Positions 1-10,539 of a DNA stretch of 27,500 nucleotides are shown one piece after another. Both the position numbers and the translations under genes were made by a program. The stretch comes from Glandiceps talaboti (taxonomy: Eukaryota; Hemichordata; Enteropneusta; Spengelidae). The notes beneath the pieces were generated by a model. That model had not been told where the DNA came from, did no database searches, and worked only from the letters and a program-made list of their open reading frames with translations. The DNA lies in assembly GCF_964340395.1 (NCBI RefSeq), contig NC_135551.1:19528503-19556002 (forward strand). Direction: 5' to 3'. Each line of letters begins with the position of its first letter. Within the stretch, counting starts at the first letter, position 1.

Positions 1-445
1 AACCTCTATGTACAATGTAAGCCAATCGTACACAAATCAGGGAGCTGAAAGAATCACTGTCACCACCACATATCATTTGATACTACATTGGTGATACTTG
101 TTGGAGCTAATTATGAGAGATGTGCAATGTCCTACCCAGTATTTCAGGATGACTTGACACGTCAGATGTATCAGTCTTTAGCTTGTACACGGCTCTAGTG
201 TCCTGGTACATTATATCTGTACATATAGTTCAATTTCAAGAGAGACATGGGTTTCTTAGGGTGGGGATCTGTGGCACACTAACTGCGAGTTCATATTTCA
301 CATTTTTGATATGACCTACATGTACACTTCCTGGACCCTAGGAGTGTGGGATCTGTATGGCATACCATCAGGACTAGCAGTTCAAATTTCAACAATGAAA
401 TCTATACAGCCTACTTCCTGTACCAATTCTTGGTAGTACTTGTTA
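1..445. other. Intergenic or intronic DNA with a degenerate duplication
   Basis: No coding signal is seen here. Two related segments can be read, at about 257-310 and 340-395. Both run through a GGATCTGT core, then a GGCA-containing stretch, then AGTTCAWATTTCA. They look like a diverged tandem duplication with a period of roughly 85-90 bases. A weaker third partner (AGTTCAATTTCA, near 227) may belong to the same array. The origin is unknown. Confidence 0.4.
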
Positions 446-958
446 GTTTCCAGTCAATCTGATTAAAATCTGATGTGGTGAAAGTGGCTAGATGTCTTTG
501 TTTACCTGTATCTCCATCGGTTTTGTGTCATTTGTTTAGTTCTGGGTGATCACCGCCTTCTCACATCTGACCCTGTGTAATAGAAAATCTCATTGGAATC
601 TCACAGATCTTGAAAGATTTCTTCCACCAATCAGCACACTTCTTTCAAAATTGTTCAGAGATGCCGCAGCCACTGACAGGTCGCGTCGTCAATGCAATCC
701 TCCATGTGTGTTTGTTTCCTTGGGTTTTTTTTTTCGATTTTTCCAGTGTGTACATCTGCCAATGTAATGCTCCTCCTGATAGACTACTCAAAAGTGTGAG
801 ATTCAAACAAGATTTTCTATTACACAAGGTCAGATATGGGAAGGCAGCGATCATCCAGAACAAAACAAACGACACAAAATTATGGAAATGGAGGTAACTA
901 AAGACATCTAGCCACTTTCATGACATCAGATTTTCACCAGATTCTTGGTTTCCAATCA
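446..958. mobile_element. Foldback element with ~150-bp inverted arms
   Basis: The left arm (about 457-605) and the right arm (about 795-943) are reverse complements at roughly 80% by eye. Shared blocks include GAAAGTGGCTAGATGTCTTT, TTTTGTGTC, TTTGTTT, GTTCTGG, and GTGTAATAGAAAATCT. The two strands therefore encode similar short peptides (HLTLCNRKS and YLTLCNRKS), which shows the symmetry and not a gene. The spacer of about 190 bases has no recognisable protein. GTTTCCAGTCA (446-456) and GTTTCCAATCA (948-958) flank the arms and match at 10 of 11 positions, so they may be a target-site duplication, although the right copy lies a few bases outside the arm end. This is probably a non-autonomous DNA transposon; the family is not recognised. 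Confidence 0.75.
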
Positions 959-1390
959 GCTCACAGGAAACTCATTCTATGATATATATATATATACATG
1001 TGTTGTCGCCATAAGTTTCTATCTATTTCACAATCAATGTGCAGTGCTAGAATAATAATCGCAACAATGTTCCTTTGAGACCTCTCACAAGAGTAGAGCA
1101 TATCTCCACTAGCTCTCTACACATTTTGTTAATACCAGTGTGTCCTCTATTAATAGTCATTTTGACGTCACAAAAAGAGCAAAACACACCAAATTTTGTT
1201 GGCTCACAAGAAATTGCTGGGTCAGTGGCAGTCAAAAGAAAACCAAGTTTGTATTATTTTGACCCACAACATAATGTATGTTAGTGGAGAGCACACTCAC
1301 TGATTATCATACATCTTACACATGGCACTTAACACTTAAGTTGGTGTACTTTGTAAATGTTCGGTGAGTTGTATTGTTGTAGGATTGAGA
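959..1390. other. Unassigned AT-rich DNA with one CRE palindrome
   Basis: No gene is recognised. It contains a short (AT)n run near 982-995 and a perfect TGACGTCA palindrome at 1163-1170, the consensus site for CREB/ATF bZIP factors. Confidence 0.4.
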
Positions 1391-1437
1391 GGGGTGGGCG
1401 ACATGGGGTGGGGTGGGTGCCATGGGGTAGGGTGAGG
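1391..1437 (+). other. G-rich tract, potential G-quadruplex
   Basis: Seven runs of three or four Gs occur within about 47 bases on the plus strand, many separated by a single base (GGGGTGGG, GGGGTGGGGTGGG, GGGGTAGGG). This fits the usual G3+N1-7 quadruplex pattern. A (CA)n tract follows immediately. Confidence 0.6.
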
Positions 1438-1439
1438 AA

Positions 1440-1440
<1 letters not shown>

Positions 1441-1485
<45 letters not shown>
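1441..1485. repeat. (AC)n microsatellite
   Basis: An uninterrupted AC dinucleotide run of about 22 units. Confidence 0.97.
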
Positions 1486-1486
<1 letters not shown>

Positions 1487-1622
1487 GTGTTGAATAAATA
1501 AATACCAGACATAATTTTGTTTGTAGTTGGAAAATAATTTAATGAGCCTTGAGACACTCTGATTAATGTAAAGGAAATGTATCTGCACTTCAAAAACAAG
1601 TTCTGCCAACCCCTATACTACA

Positions 1623-1857
1623 GTGGTATGCAACAGGTGTATCCCATCACCAAGAGGAGCAAAAGGACCTGGGCCATACCATTGTGGATTTAGAGGGGTT
1701 GGCAGAACTGGTCTCGAATTCGAAAGATGGAAAAATAAGCTCAAGTTGCAGAGGCATAAAGGTGACAGGCTTGCCAGGCTGTCAACTAGATTGCAATCAC
1801 CTACCTAAAAGTCAGGGCCACAATGATATGATTCAAAGCATGAAAGAGGTAATCTGA
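1623..1857 (+). CDS. Possible 3'-terminal exon of an unrecognised plus-strand gene
   Basis: A pyrimidine-leaning stretch ending in CTATACTACAG at 1622 or 1623 could be a 3' splice site. The sequence after it is visibly richer in G+C than its surroundings. Two frames stay open. One begins V-C-N-R-C and ends at TAA 1806-1808; it is rich in R, K and G. The other begins W-Y-A-T-G and ends at TGA 1855-1857; it shows a purine-first codon tendency and a composition like an ordinary soluble protein. I recognise neither product. An AATAAA with a GT-rich tail follows at 2063, as expected after a last exon. No upstream exon is identified in the window, so this could also be a fragment or non-coding. Confidence is low. 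Confidence 0.25.
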
Positions 1858-1886
1858 GGCACAAAATCTTCAGTCACAGCTGATAT

Positions 1887-1900
1887 GTTTCCATGGAAAC
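1887..1900. promoter_or_regulatory. RFX X-box-like perfect palindrome
   Basis: GTTTCCATGGAAAC is its own reverse complement. It has the GTT...AAC arms and central AT of RFX-family binding sites. Occupancy is unknown. Confidence 0.35.
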
Positions 1901-2062
1901 AGAAGAATACTGAATTTGAAAAGCCCTGATTTTTAGGATTGATTACTTTAAAATATATAATCTTGTATATATATATATAATATTTTTGTTCTTTTTTTTT
2001 GCTATTTTTGAAATTTTTACAATTTTTAAATTATGTCAACTTTTTTGTACATTTTTATACAG

Positions 2063-2100
2063 AATAAAGGATTTTTTTTTTTCATTCCTCCTGTTTTGTG
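2063..2100 (+). terminator. Plus-strand polyadenylation signal
   Basis: AATAAA at 2063-2068 is followed within about 10 bases by a long T run and then a CCTCCTGTTTTGTGG stretch that resembles a GU-rich downstream element. This is a good cleavage and polyadenylation site for a transcript ending here from the left, and it supports the candidate terminal exon at 1623-1857. Confidence 0.45.
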
Positions 2101-3813
2101 GTTTCTTTATGACACAATTATGAACAATTTTACATTACCATACAATGGTATATATATCATCTGGAACGTCGTTCGCATATTATAGTAGTACAATTTGGAA
2201 GTGGAAGTTTTGATTTTTGAATATATGCAAAAATTCTTCTTAGTTCTTGTCTTTGAGACCTTCACAACTTACATCTAGGAATTTCAATGAAAAAAAAATC
2301 TCTCCTTGACTGGCAGTTACATTTCTTACACAAGGTTTCTACACTCTTTTCAGTAACAAAAATACATAACATTCTTTTCACAAATTTTGGCAGAACAGAT
2401 CTGTACACATTCGATTTTCAAAACAAATCTCCATATTTCAGTTCTTGAAACTATCAACATGCAAAAATAACCTTTTCTTTGAACTGAACATCAAAAATGA
2501 AACAAAAATGCTGCTTTACAAGTAAACGCATGTCGGCAACTAAAATATGCCTTGCTGTACATGTACACAAATGAGAAACCCCCTCACCATTACCCATTTC
2601 TGACATAAAAAGTCCTTTTTATACATTAATTCTGATACACTGTCATGATTCGGGTTACAAATATTTACTTTGGTCTGAATATGAACAACTTACAGTTATG
2701 AAAAATTAATAAATGGTAGCTAAAATAAAACATATGTGATGTAAAGGAACATCAATCATGTGTCATTTCAGCCAGCTGTCCGAATTTCGACTAAATTTAA
2801 ATTACTGTTTCAACCATATGTTTGGTATTGGTAATCTACATTGGTAGTAGCATCTCATGGCTAGTACCTAGCTGTTACCTGCATTCCATCATGAACAAAT
2901 TAATTAACATAATATATTCAACAATTTGTCCAGGACTTTTCGCAGATAATACATGCCAATGATAGCACAGAATAACAATTCCACACTACTGTACACTTGA
3001 TTAGTTGTGTAATTGCACAACTCATGTTTTTGTAATCAACTGTCCCATTCAAATCTGTAATCTTATGCCAAGTTAGTCAAAATTACAATTGTAAATGAAA
3101 GTTAACTAAAGGCTACACAAGGTCAGGGTTGTCATAGCAACCTGAAAGTAAATGTCATTTGATAATGAAGATGTGTCAATTGTCACACATCGTTGCACTG
3201 ATGTAAATATCAGAGCTTTAGAACACGCATGTACTTAGAGTTCGAGTTCGAGTGTCCAGAAGTTGGTCACCGCTTATCCAAGTCCGAGATGAACTGATAT
3301 AGAACGCACAAATACACGACGACCACCAACTATATTATGAGAATAACTTCTAAGGCAGTGGGAGTGCAACAAGAGCGTCGCACGGAAATGCATGCTGCTG
3401 ATAGATGGGTTGTGTTTACGCGGATGAATGCAGATTCAGCGACGTACATAAAACGATGAATGGATGAAAGGGTCACACATCTATACTCACGTTTTTCGAT
3501 GTACTATCATCGTTACGTTCAAGCTGGTGGTTACATCCCATGTCAAAAATGACGTTTCGTTGGCCAAGTGGGGTTTTTTTAAGTCAATTTCCAGCAATAA
3601 GACTGGTGCATTAAACTGTAACGTTAACTCTCTTGCAATTCCATGATTCCCACGACACTTCATTTTCAGTTTTTCAGCAACCTGACAATTTCATCGGAAA
3701 GTACAGTAAACGTCCACAGGAGAAAGATGTCGATAAGTACCGGAAGGGTTACATGTACATACGGACTACAGCCTTTCTCTGGCGTAGAATTATCCTTGAT
3801 CATATTCTATTAT
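2101..3813 (-). other. Probable 3' UTR of the TENT5 gene plus convergent intergenic DNA
   Basis: This AT-rich stretch lies between the TENT5 stop codon and the plus-strand poly(A) signal. No coding exon is seen on either strand. Vertebrate TENT5 genes have long 3' UTRs, so much of this may be transcribed from the minus strand. I found no canonical AATAAA on the minus strand, only variants such as TATAAA opposite about 2052 and 2618. The end of the transcript is therefore not resolved. AATAAA also occurs on the plus strand at 2708 and 2724. An RFX-like 14-mer lies at 3128-3141. Confidence 0.4.
3128..3141 (+). promoter_or_regulatory. RFX X-box-like site
   Basis: GTTGTCATAGCAAC. The same 14-mer occurs in reverse complement at 17399-17412. 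It matches the general GTT-NYYATRRN-AAC shape of X-boxes. Function is not shown. Confidence 0.3.
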
Positions 3814-5001
3814 TCACGCACACTGTAACCAATTAGCGTTGGGGTACGGCGGAACATAGTACGAGTTGAGATTAGGGGAATGGTGGTGCTGGTAACTGTT
3901 GTTGTAGTACAAATGCTGATACGAGTACGCGTAGTTTTGGTGGTGGTGATGATGACTTTGTGGCGTAATATATGTCATATTGTTGTTGTTGTTGCATTGA
4001 ATTTGATCAGCGAGACTTGTTATAAGTTTCAGCGTTTGCCGTCTCTCGTGTCCCATGAGGCAGACTGTACTCTCGTCGACAACCCTCCGAAGAATGATAA
4101 GATATTCATATTTACTTTGCTCCTCTCCGATGAAGTGATTTGTCAGGTAGCTCTCCAGCTTTTGCTGTTGTTGGGGCAAATCACTAAAATCAATGAAAAA
4201 TCTGGAACACATGTAGCGTTCGAGTTGTTTGATTTGCTCATAGCTCGCGGGGCTGTAATCTCGAACGAGCAAGTTGCAGTACTTCAGTAGTCCGCCGCCC
4301 CGAATTTCTTCGGGGTTCCGGGTCGCAATTATCTTATTCCGGAGATGGAAAAGAGCTTCGCCAAAGTCGCCGAAAACACTGTCTCCGATAACGGTTGGGT
4401 AGAAATTTGTATTCATCGGTATTTCTGAGTACTCGTAGAAAAGAAGCAAAGAGTCCAGGATGATTTGGAATGAATCAACGCTGAATTCAAACTGCCGTCG
4501 CATGCTGTCAACGAATTTCAGTTCAACGTTTTTACCACTGTTATTTGACAGAGATATCAAACTCCATCTGTCGGACTCGTTGCACACTTTAACCATTTTC
4601 TGAACGTACGCATCTCTCAGCGAACCTTGTGTGATACGGTCCTTGCTAACTCCTTCTGGCAAGAAATGGAGGAGAGAGTCGAGAACAGCGTCTTTGACTT
4701 TTGAGAATGTTTGTTCCGAGAGATCCACGCCAAATATAAGATCAAGATCATTGTAAGATTGGTGCTCAGTGCTTAAAATGTAGCTGGCAGCCCCTCCATT
4801 CAAGCGCAAATTTCTCACCTGTACTCCTTCGGTTTCCAGAGTTCTGCGTACAACTTTGATTAGGTCCTTCAAGTTGACTTCCAGGGTTGGGAAGTTACCA
4901 CGTCCGTGAATGGGTACAACGTCTTGCAGGACCTCATCCAGGCGCTGAACCTGCTCGTAACTCAGCACTTGAAAGCGTTTCAGGGAATCAGTCGAAGCCA
5001 T
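3814..5001 (-). CDS. TENT5: TENT5/FAM46 non-canonical poly(A) polymerase
   Basis: This is a complete 395-residue protein, close in length to vertebrate TENT5A-D (about 390-440). TENT5 enzymes are template-independent nucleotidyltransferases that lengthen poly(A) tails of selected mRNAs, notably ER-translated messages for secreted proteins; the C. elegans orthologue does this for immune effectors. Family blocks in order: [13 protein letters not shown] (29-41); the nucleotidyltransferase G-motif LNGGAAS (67-73); NDLDLIF (84-90) with the catalytic aspartates D85 and D87; [17 protein letters not shown] (137-153); NVELKFVD (158-165), where E160 is the likely third metal ligand; [19 protein letters not shown] (168-186); [13 protein letters not shown] (229-241); [11 protein letters not shown] (262-272); and [11 protein letters not shown] (314-324). 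The tail (337-395) has five Asn, five His, many Tyr, and ends in the family-like WLQCA. The start has a strong context (AACATGG), fits the family N-terminus, and lies 20 bases inside the exon. The coding region has no intron. The second residue of the usual NGS motif is glycine here. I am confident of the family; the paralogue assignment is not meaningful for an invertebrate. Confidence 0.97.
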   Translation of the reverse strand: MASTDSLKRFQVLSYEQVQRLDEVLQDVVPIHGRGNFPTLEVNLKDLIKVVRRTLETEGVQVRNLRLNGGAASYILSTEHQSYNDLDLIFGVDLSEQTFSKVKDAVLDSLLHFLPEGVSKDRITQGSLRDAYVQKMVKVCNESDRWSLISLSNNSGKNVELKFVDSMRRQFEFSVDSFQIILDSLLLFYEYSEIPMNTNFYPTVIGDSVFGDFGEALFHLRNKIIATRNPEEIRGGGLLKYCNLLVRDYSPASYEQIKQLERYMCSRFFIDFSDLPQQQQKLESYLTNHFIGEEQSKYEYLIILRRVVDESTVCLMGHERRQTLKLITSLADQIQCNNNNNMTYITPQSHHHHHQNYAYSYQHLYYNNSYQHHHSPNLNSYYVPPYPNANWLQCA

Positions 5002-5051
5002 GTTGAGGATAACAGATACAGCTATGGAATGAAAGAAACGTCAAAGTTAGG
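5002..5051 (-). other. 3' splice site and branch point before the TENT5 coding exon
   Basis: Read on the minus strand, a CCTAAC branch-point sequence (complement of 5046-5051) is followed by a pyrimidine-rich stretch and then CCATAG, with the AG opposite 5023-5022. The spacing from branch adenosine to AG is about 25 bases. The exon would start at 5021 and give 20 bases before the ATG. Those 20 bases contain no in-frame stop, so an upstream coding exon is possible, but a 5'-UTR intron, as known for vertebrate TENT5 genes, is the simpler reading. Confidence 0.7.
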
Positions 5052-5593
5052 AACTTATTACGTAGAAAATACAATAACTGTCAGGTTGCACTTTGCTTGC
5101 GAAAGTCGCAAGTGAAGAAGCAACAAGCTTGAAAACTGCAGATTGTGCAAATTATGACCTTGTCACTGGGAGCCTGTAGAAGCCATCCGCTCGAACATTT
5201 GTTTTTTCTAAACTATCGCTATTATAAAACAGAAAATGATCATAAATATATACCTTCAGTATTATTCCAAACTGTATTAGAAACAAGAAAGGGTTATATT
5301 TATCGCGAGACAAGACACCAAACACAAGAAGCCGGTACGAGTTGTAGAACTACTTTGCGCCCTGTGGAAGGCTATAGTTTTGATGACTGCGCAGGATGTC
5401 GCAATTGTTCTCAATCAAGAGTACTCTGATTGGTCAGTTCAACAGAATGAGGGTGGTTGCCATGTATTGAAAATGCTAATGAGGTTGCATTCAGTCGCCC
5501 TGTGATCGACATAAGTATAAACCCTAACCCGTGTAAGTGGCTGTTCTTACTGCCGTCTTCCTTCCCTCCTCAGGTCATTGACTTCGTTCGTCC

Positions 5594-5594
<1 letters not shown>
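5052..5594. other. TENT5 5' intron or upstream region, with CCAAT box
   Basis: This stretch is upstream of the coding exon on the minus strand. No second coding exon is recognised and the 5' splice donor could not be fixed. It includes a strong NF-Y-type CCAAT box (5426-5437) and TATA-like sequence on the minus strand near 5247-5253. The sequence is moderately CpG-containing at 5300-5410. Confidence 0.35.
5426..5437 (-). promoter_or_regulatory. CCAAT box (NF-Y type)
   Basis: CTGATTGGTCAG on the plus strand reads CTGACCAATCAG on the minus strand, an excellent match to the NF-Y consensus. It lies 425 bases upstream of the TENT5 ATG and could mark a minus-strand promoter. Confidence 0.4.

Positions 5595-5677
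<83 letters not shown>
5595..5677. repeat. (TC)n microsatellite
   Basis: About 41 uninterrupted TC units, all pyrimidine on the plus strand and purine on the TENT5 sense strand. Confidence 0.97.
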
Positions 5678-5680
<3 letters not shown>

Positions 5681-6146
5681 ATTTACAAATCAAACATGTT
5701 TAAATTGTCCCTATAAAAATACAAATTGATTTCATGTAGGAATTGATATAAAAAAAAAAATATGTCTGTATTCATTGTCCTTTCCTGGATTCTCATATTT
5801 CGCTCAGTACCCAGGCTCCAGAGCGAGAAAAAAATAATGACATCGGCGTCGAAATATTTGACAGAAATGAGGGCTACATACATCAAATATACCTACAATA
5901 TCCGATATATCGAAGTCCATGGACACATTCGAAAATTACTAGATATGAAAGCGGTCACGTGTTGTTTGCTGTTAAATTAAATCAACAAAAACACCAACAG
6001 ATATTATTGTTCTACCTCAACTACAATTTCCATTTTCCATGGAAGTTTTCAACGCTATTCAGTTCCATATGGAAACTTTGAAAATTCTGACTGTAACTAT
6101 TTTCGTCACAGCATGCAACATTATCTGAATGCGTAGGCGCATGCCG
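5678..6146. other. Unassigned region upstream of TENT5
   Basis: No exon is recognised. It contains short palindromic motifs such as TTCCATGGAA near 6037 and TTCCATATGGAA near 6063. Confidence 0.35.
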
Positions 6147-6320
6147 GTTACCATGGCAACAATGTCATTCGGAATCCTAAATTTGCATAATAATTACCAT
6201 AACATTTCCCCAGCAGTGTTCTTCCGACTGTCATTTTAAATTGCTACCAATCCGTCGCGTCGATTCATACAGGTTGATAATATATGACGTCACTGCACTC
6301 AAATGACGTCACGATCATTG
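6147..6320 (-). promoter_or_regulatory. Candidate control cluster: X-box, CCAAT, two CREs
   Basis: GTTACCATGGCAAC (6147-6160) matches the RFX X-box consensus GTNRCC-N-RGYAAC. A CCAAT lies at 6246-6250. Perfect CRE palindromes TGACGTCA lie at 6285-6292 and 6304-6311, 19 bases apart centre to centre, or about two helical turns. An inverted CCAAT (ATTGG) lies near 6316. The cluster is 1.1-1.3 kb upstream of the TENT5 ATG. RFX, CREB and NF-Y are known to act together at some promoters. That it drives TENT5 is inference. Confidence 0.4.
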
Positions 6321-6547
6321 GTATAATGTACATCGATAAACTTTTAAACATAAAAAACAAGGTTTTGTCCTATTTATGTATTTCCAAAGTATGCACTGGC
6401 GGCAAGTGTATTTTAGAGTAATATATTTGGAATATAAATGTATATTATAAGCGTCCTTTATTTTTATCTATTCAGTAATCTCTAGCCTAGCTAAAAATTA
6501 TATTGTTAGAATTTACGCAAGACAACTTCCGTCAATATATACTGTAC

Positions 6548-7249
<702 letters not shown>

Positions 7250-7324
<75 letters not shown>
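7250..7324. repeat. (AT)n microsatellite
   Basis: About 37 AT units, self-complementary and able to form a cruciform. Confidence 0.97.
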
Positions 7325-7325
<1 letters not shown>

Positions 7326-8185
7326 CCTAATTACTATCTGCATATGTGTATATAGAGAGTGTAGACAGAGAGATTGTTTCACGTTTGGTATTAGTATTAG
7401 TATAGTGTACCATCGTCACGAATTGAACAGTGAAAGTAAAGCTTAAATTATACTATAAATGTGTGTGAATTCACCTAAATACGACCAAATTTTATAAAAC
7501 GTGTTAGCAATTGTAAAATAAAGGTGAAACATGCTAGATAATCTAAGCAATTGCAAAAGCAAACGTTTTCTTTGGGCGGGCAATTCATCATGTCGGTTCC
7601 CATAGTAACAGGATTCGTATTGCGACTCTCAATTCATCTCGACTGGCATATGAAAAAAAAAATGAACCGATTTCTGGAATATTTACACCCAACATCTGGG
7701 GAATAGACAAGGCAGTGAGCGTCGAAAACGCTACCAAAGTATTTTTGTTTATACGTGCGATGTTTGTGTTTTGAGCTATGAACAAAAATATATTGACATT
7801 TAAACATATTATGCAAAGCGTCGCAGAGAATTTCTAGATTTACTTTTCAGAGACGATTATCAACGTTGCCAAGAATTAAATCAAATGTAACCTTATATGT
7901 AGCTTAATTAAGCCTAAGAGCTATTTATAGAAAAGAAACGTTTTCGTGGAGATTACGGCGCTTAATTCCATTTAGTTTAAAAATACCTAACTTGGATTTA
8001 GGAGAAACCTTATTCGTCCAGCATTATGTTAGTAAGCTTGTAATACGTATATGGCGCATTTCCTGACCAATATACCGATTCAGTTCCAAGTACCAGAGGA
8101 CGAATATTGATTTATAATAATTTCCCCAAAAGTGTGCCAACGCGATTTCCGTGTGTGGTACGTGTGGTGGTGTGTGCGCCTGTCA
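7325..8185. other. No gene; one RFX-like site
   Basis: No exon is recognised. GTTCCCATAGTAAC at 7596-7609 resembles an X-box, with one deviation from the strict consensus. The rest is ordinary AT-rich sequence. Confidence 0.35.
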
Positions 8186-8221
<36 letters not shown>

Positions 8222-8286
8222 GTGTGTGTGTGCGTGTGTGTGCATATGTGTCTGTCTATCTATCTATCTATCTATCTGTCTATCTA

Positions 8287-8333
<47 letters not shown>

Positions 8334-8334
8334 C
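8186..8334. repeat. Compound (TG)n-(TCTA)n-(TCTG)n microsatellite
   Basis: A TG run with occasional TGCG variants is followed by TCTA and then TCTG tetranucleotides. Confidence 0.97.
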
Positions 8335-8796
8335 AGTCTGTCACAGTGTGTCTATTTCATCAATTAATGACCATTTTATTTTAAAATATTGCTTCACAGT
8401 GATAGTCTGTGGGAGTTTAAATTCACCAAAATTCATAAATTTTTTCATAAAAAATTGTATACATTATTTTTACCTTGGTGTAATGTATGACATTTGTTTA
8501 ACGCTCAATTTAGCTGGACGTCCATCCGAAAATCATAAGTAGTTATAGCCATCGTTAGTAAACATACAACGGCCTCGATTGTACAGCTGTGCCTAGAGCC
8601 AGTACATTTAGTTATATAATTTATTTTAGTTCGCATCATGATCTATTTTTGTCGGCATAAAATAAACATAATATTACAAAATGTTGAGAAATGTACATAT
8701 TTAAGTGACGTCATGCCATAGCTCTATCGGGGAGGTGAACTTGACAAATCTCATTACTGCCACTGGCATACACCGTGTTTATTTTTTGGTCAATGT
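8335..8796. other. No gene; one CRE palindrome
   Basis: A perfect TGACGTCA lies at 8706-8713. No exon or repeat family is recognised. Confidence 0.4.
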
Positions 8797-9180
8797 GAAG
8801 TTACGAATTGGTTTACTTCCATACATCCTCGTGTTTCTATTCATTCTATGATAATTATATGCATGCACCCTATTTTATCTTTGTGATTATGATGTTAGCC
8901 TGTTTACGGCGTTATGGCGGTAAAATTCCACGTTTAATCGAGGTAGGAGAGATTAAACAGAATATATACCTCTAGCGCTGTCAACAGGTTAATATCGATC
9001 ATGTTTACATGCCAGTAATTTACCAATCGGATAATTGCCATACACCTTTGCGTTTCATCCCTGTGATTATATGCATGCGCCATATTTCAACCGTATGATA
9101 CGTACATCAAGTTTGCGTGCCTGTAATTTACAAATTGGTTTCTGCCGTACCACACGCTCTTGACATTCATAGTATAATAC
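8797..9180 (+). repeat. Degenerate tandem array, ~108-bp period
   Basis: Recognisable units begin near 8797 (GAAGTTACGAATTGG), 9015 (GTAATTTACCAATCGG) and 9123 (GTAATTTACAAATTGG). A poor unit lies near 8900. Spacings of 108 and 218 fit one period and two. The first and third slots also share an ATATGCATGC block (near 8859 and 9069). This is old, diverged repetitive DNA. Confidence 0.5.
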
Positions 9181-9394
9181 CGACTTATTTTAGTGTGCTA
9201 AATCGATAAACCCCAAAAAATCTGTTCGATCTTTTTTTTTATCAAAATCTCGAAATTTTGCTGTACGGAATATCATTTTGCTTACTAATTTATGTGTGTG
9301 CCCTCCGTTGTTGTTTTATAGTAATATGGCCGGCTATTGCGGTATCAAGTAAATATAATCGTGTGTACAGGTTTAACTCTTGTATATTCAACCC
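9181..9394. other. No recognisable feature
   Basis: AT-rich DNA leading into the dispersed repeat copy at 9395. Confidence 0.35.
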
Positions 9395-9490
9395 ATTCTC
9401 GCAAACCAGGGCTGTTATTTCTTCCGAGACACTGCGAAAAAAAACGAGCTTTGGCGGTGTATCTTCGACGGTGCCATTTACGACGATGTC
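9395..9490 (+). repeat. Dispersed repeat, copy A
   Basis: Starts ATTCTCGCAAACC and ends with GGCGGTGTATCTTCGACGG, GTGCCATTTACGACGATG. Related copies lie at 12976-13083 (plus) and 19823-19905 (minus). Family unknown. Confidence 0.55.
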
Positions 9491-9810
9491 TTGAACTATG
9501 CAGATTCAACAGCAAATAACTTGAAATAAGCGTCAGTTGATAACCTCCGGTAGTCTGACATAAAACTGTCTATATTTATTAACTACAAGATATATGAATG
9601 CACACACTAACTGAATCTGACAATGTGAGATATCATCACGTCTATGATGAGCGCCCCCACAAGTACTAACTTCACCTTATCAAATTTCTCTGTCGGTAGT
9701 TAGATTCCGTGATTTTAAAGATTAACGATAAATGCTGCGAGATCTGACACTGGATCACAAAGATTAGGTTTAGAAATATAGTTTACTGAATAGTGAACGG
9801 AATTGATATT
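9491..9810. other. No recognisable feature
   Basis: No coding evidence and no clear repeat. Confidence 0.35.
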
Positions 9811-10124
<314 letters not shown>

Positions 10125-10145
10125 AATCATTAGACACTACGCTAG

Positions 10146-10284
10146 GTTAGTTGGACGATTTTGAATTTCTGACATTTTCTTTATTTTTTGTATTTTCCAC
10201 ATTTTCAGTTTAGGATTTTAACAATCAACTGAAAAATTCACAGGTGAAAACGTCGGAAATTCAAAATCACCCAATGACACTAAC
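10146..10284. mobile_element. Short hairpin element (foldback MITE-like)
   Basis: The left arm starts GTTAGTTGGACGATTTTGAA; the right arm, read in reverse complement from 10284, starts GTTAGTGTCATTGGGTGATT and continues GAATTTCCGACGTTTTC. Arms are about 60 bases with a loop of under 20. No coding capacity. Probably a remnant of a small inverted-repeat transposon, or a hairpin RNA source if transcribed. Confidence 0.6.
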
Positions 10285-10539
10285 AAGCCACCGCAATACG
10301 TGTTAATTCACCTCAATCGGCCATATTGACTTTTTTGAATTTTATCTGTATACAATCTCTTCTAAGGAGAGCTCCGATGGGAAATATATGGTAATGTGGT
10401 CATTTAACTGGCGTGTCTAACGTTTCTAACATAACGACGCATTACAGGTGATGGCCAGTACTCTACTCTCCACGTTATCGACTGCATCTGATGAGTTCAT
10501 ACTGTATTGCGAGAAAGAATTTCGTCATTATGATCTAGC
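10285..10539. other. No recognisable feature
   Basis: Nothing supportable is seen. Confidence 0.35.

Noticed and set aside
546-897. Short overlapping open frames on both strands with similar peptides
   Set aside because: The similarity comes from the foldback arms being reverse complements, not from coding.
3880-4290. 136-codon plus-strand open frame
   Set aside because: It lies entirely antisense to the TENT5 coding region and has no homology of its own; an overlap shadow.
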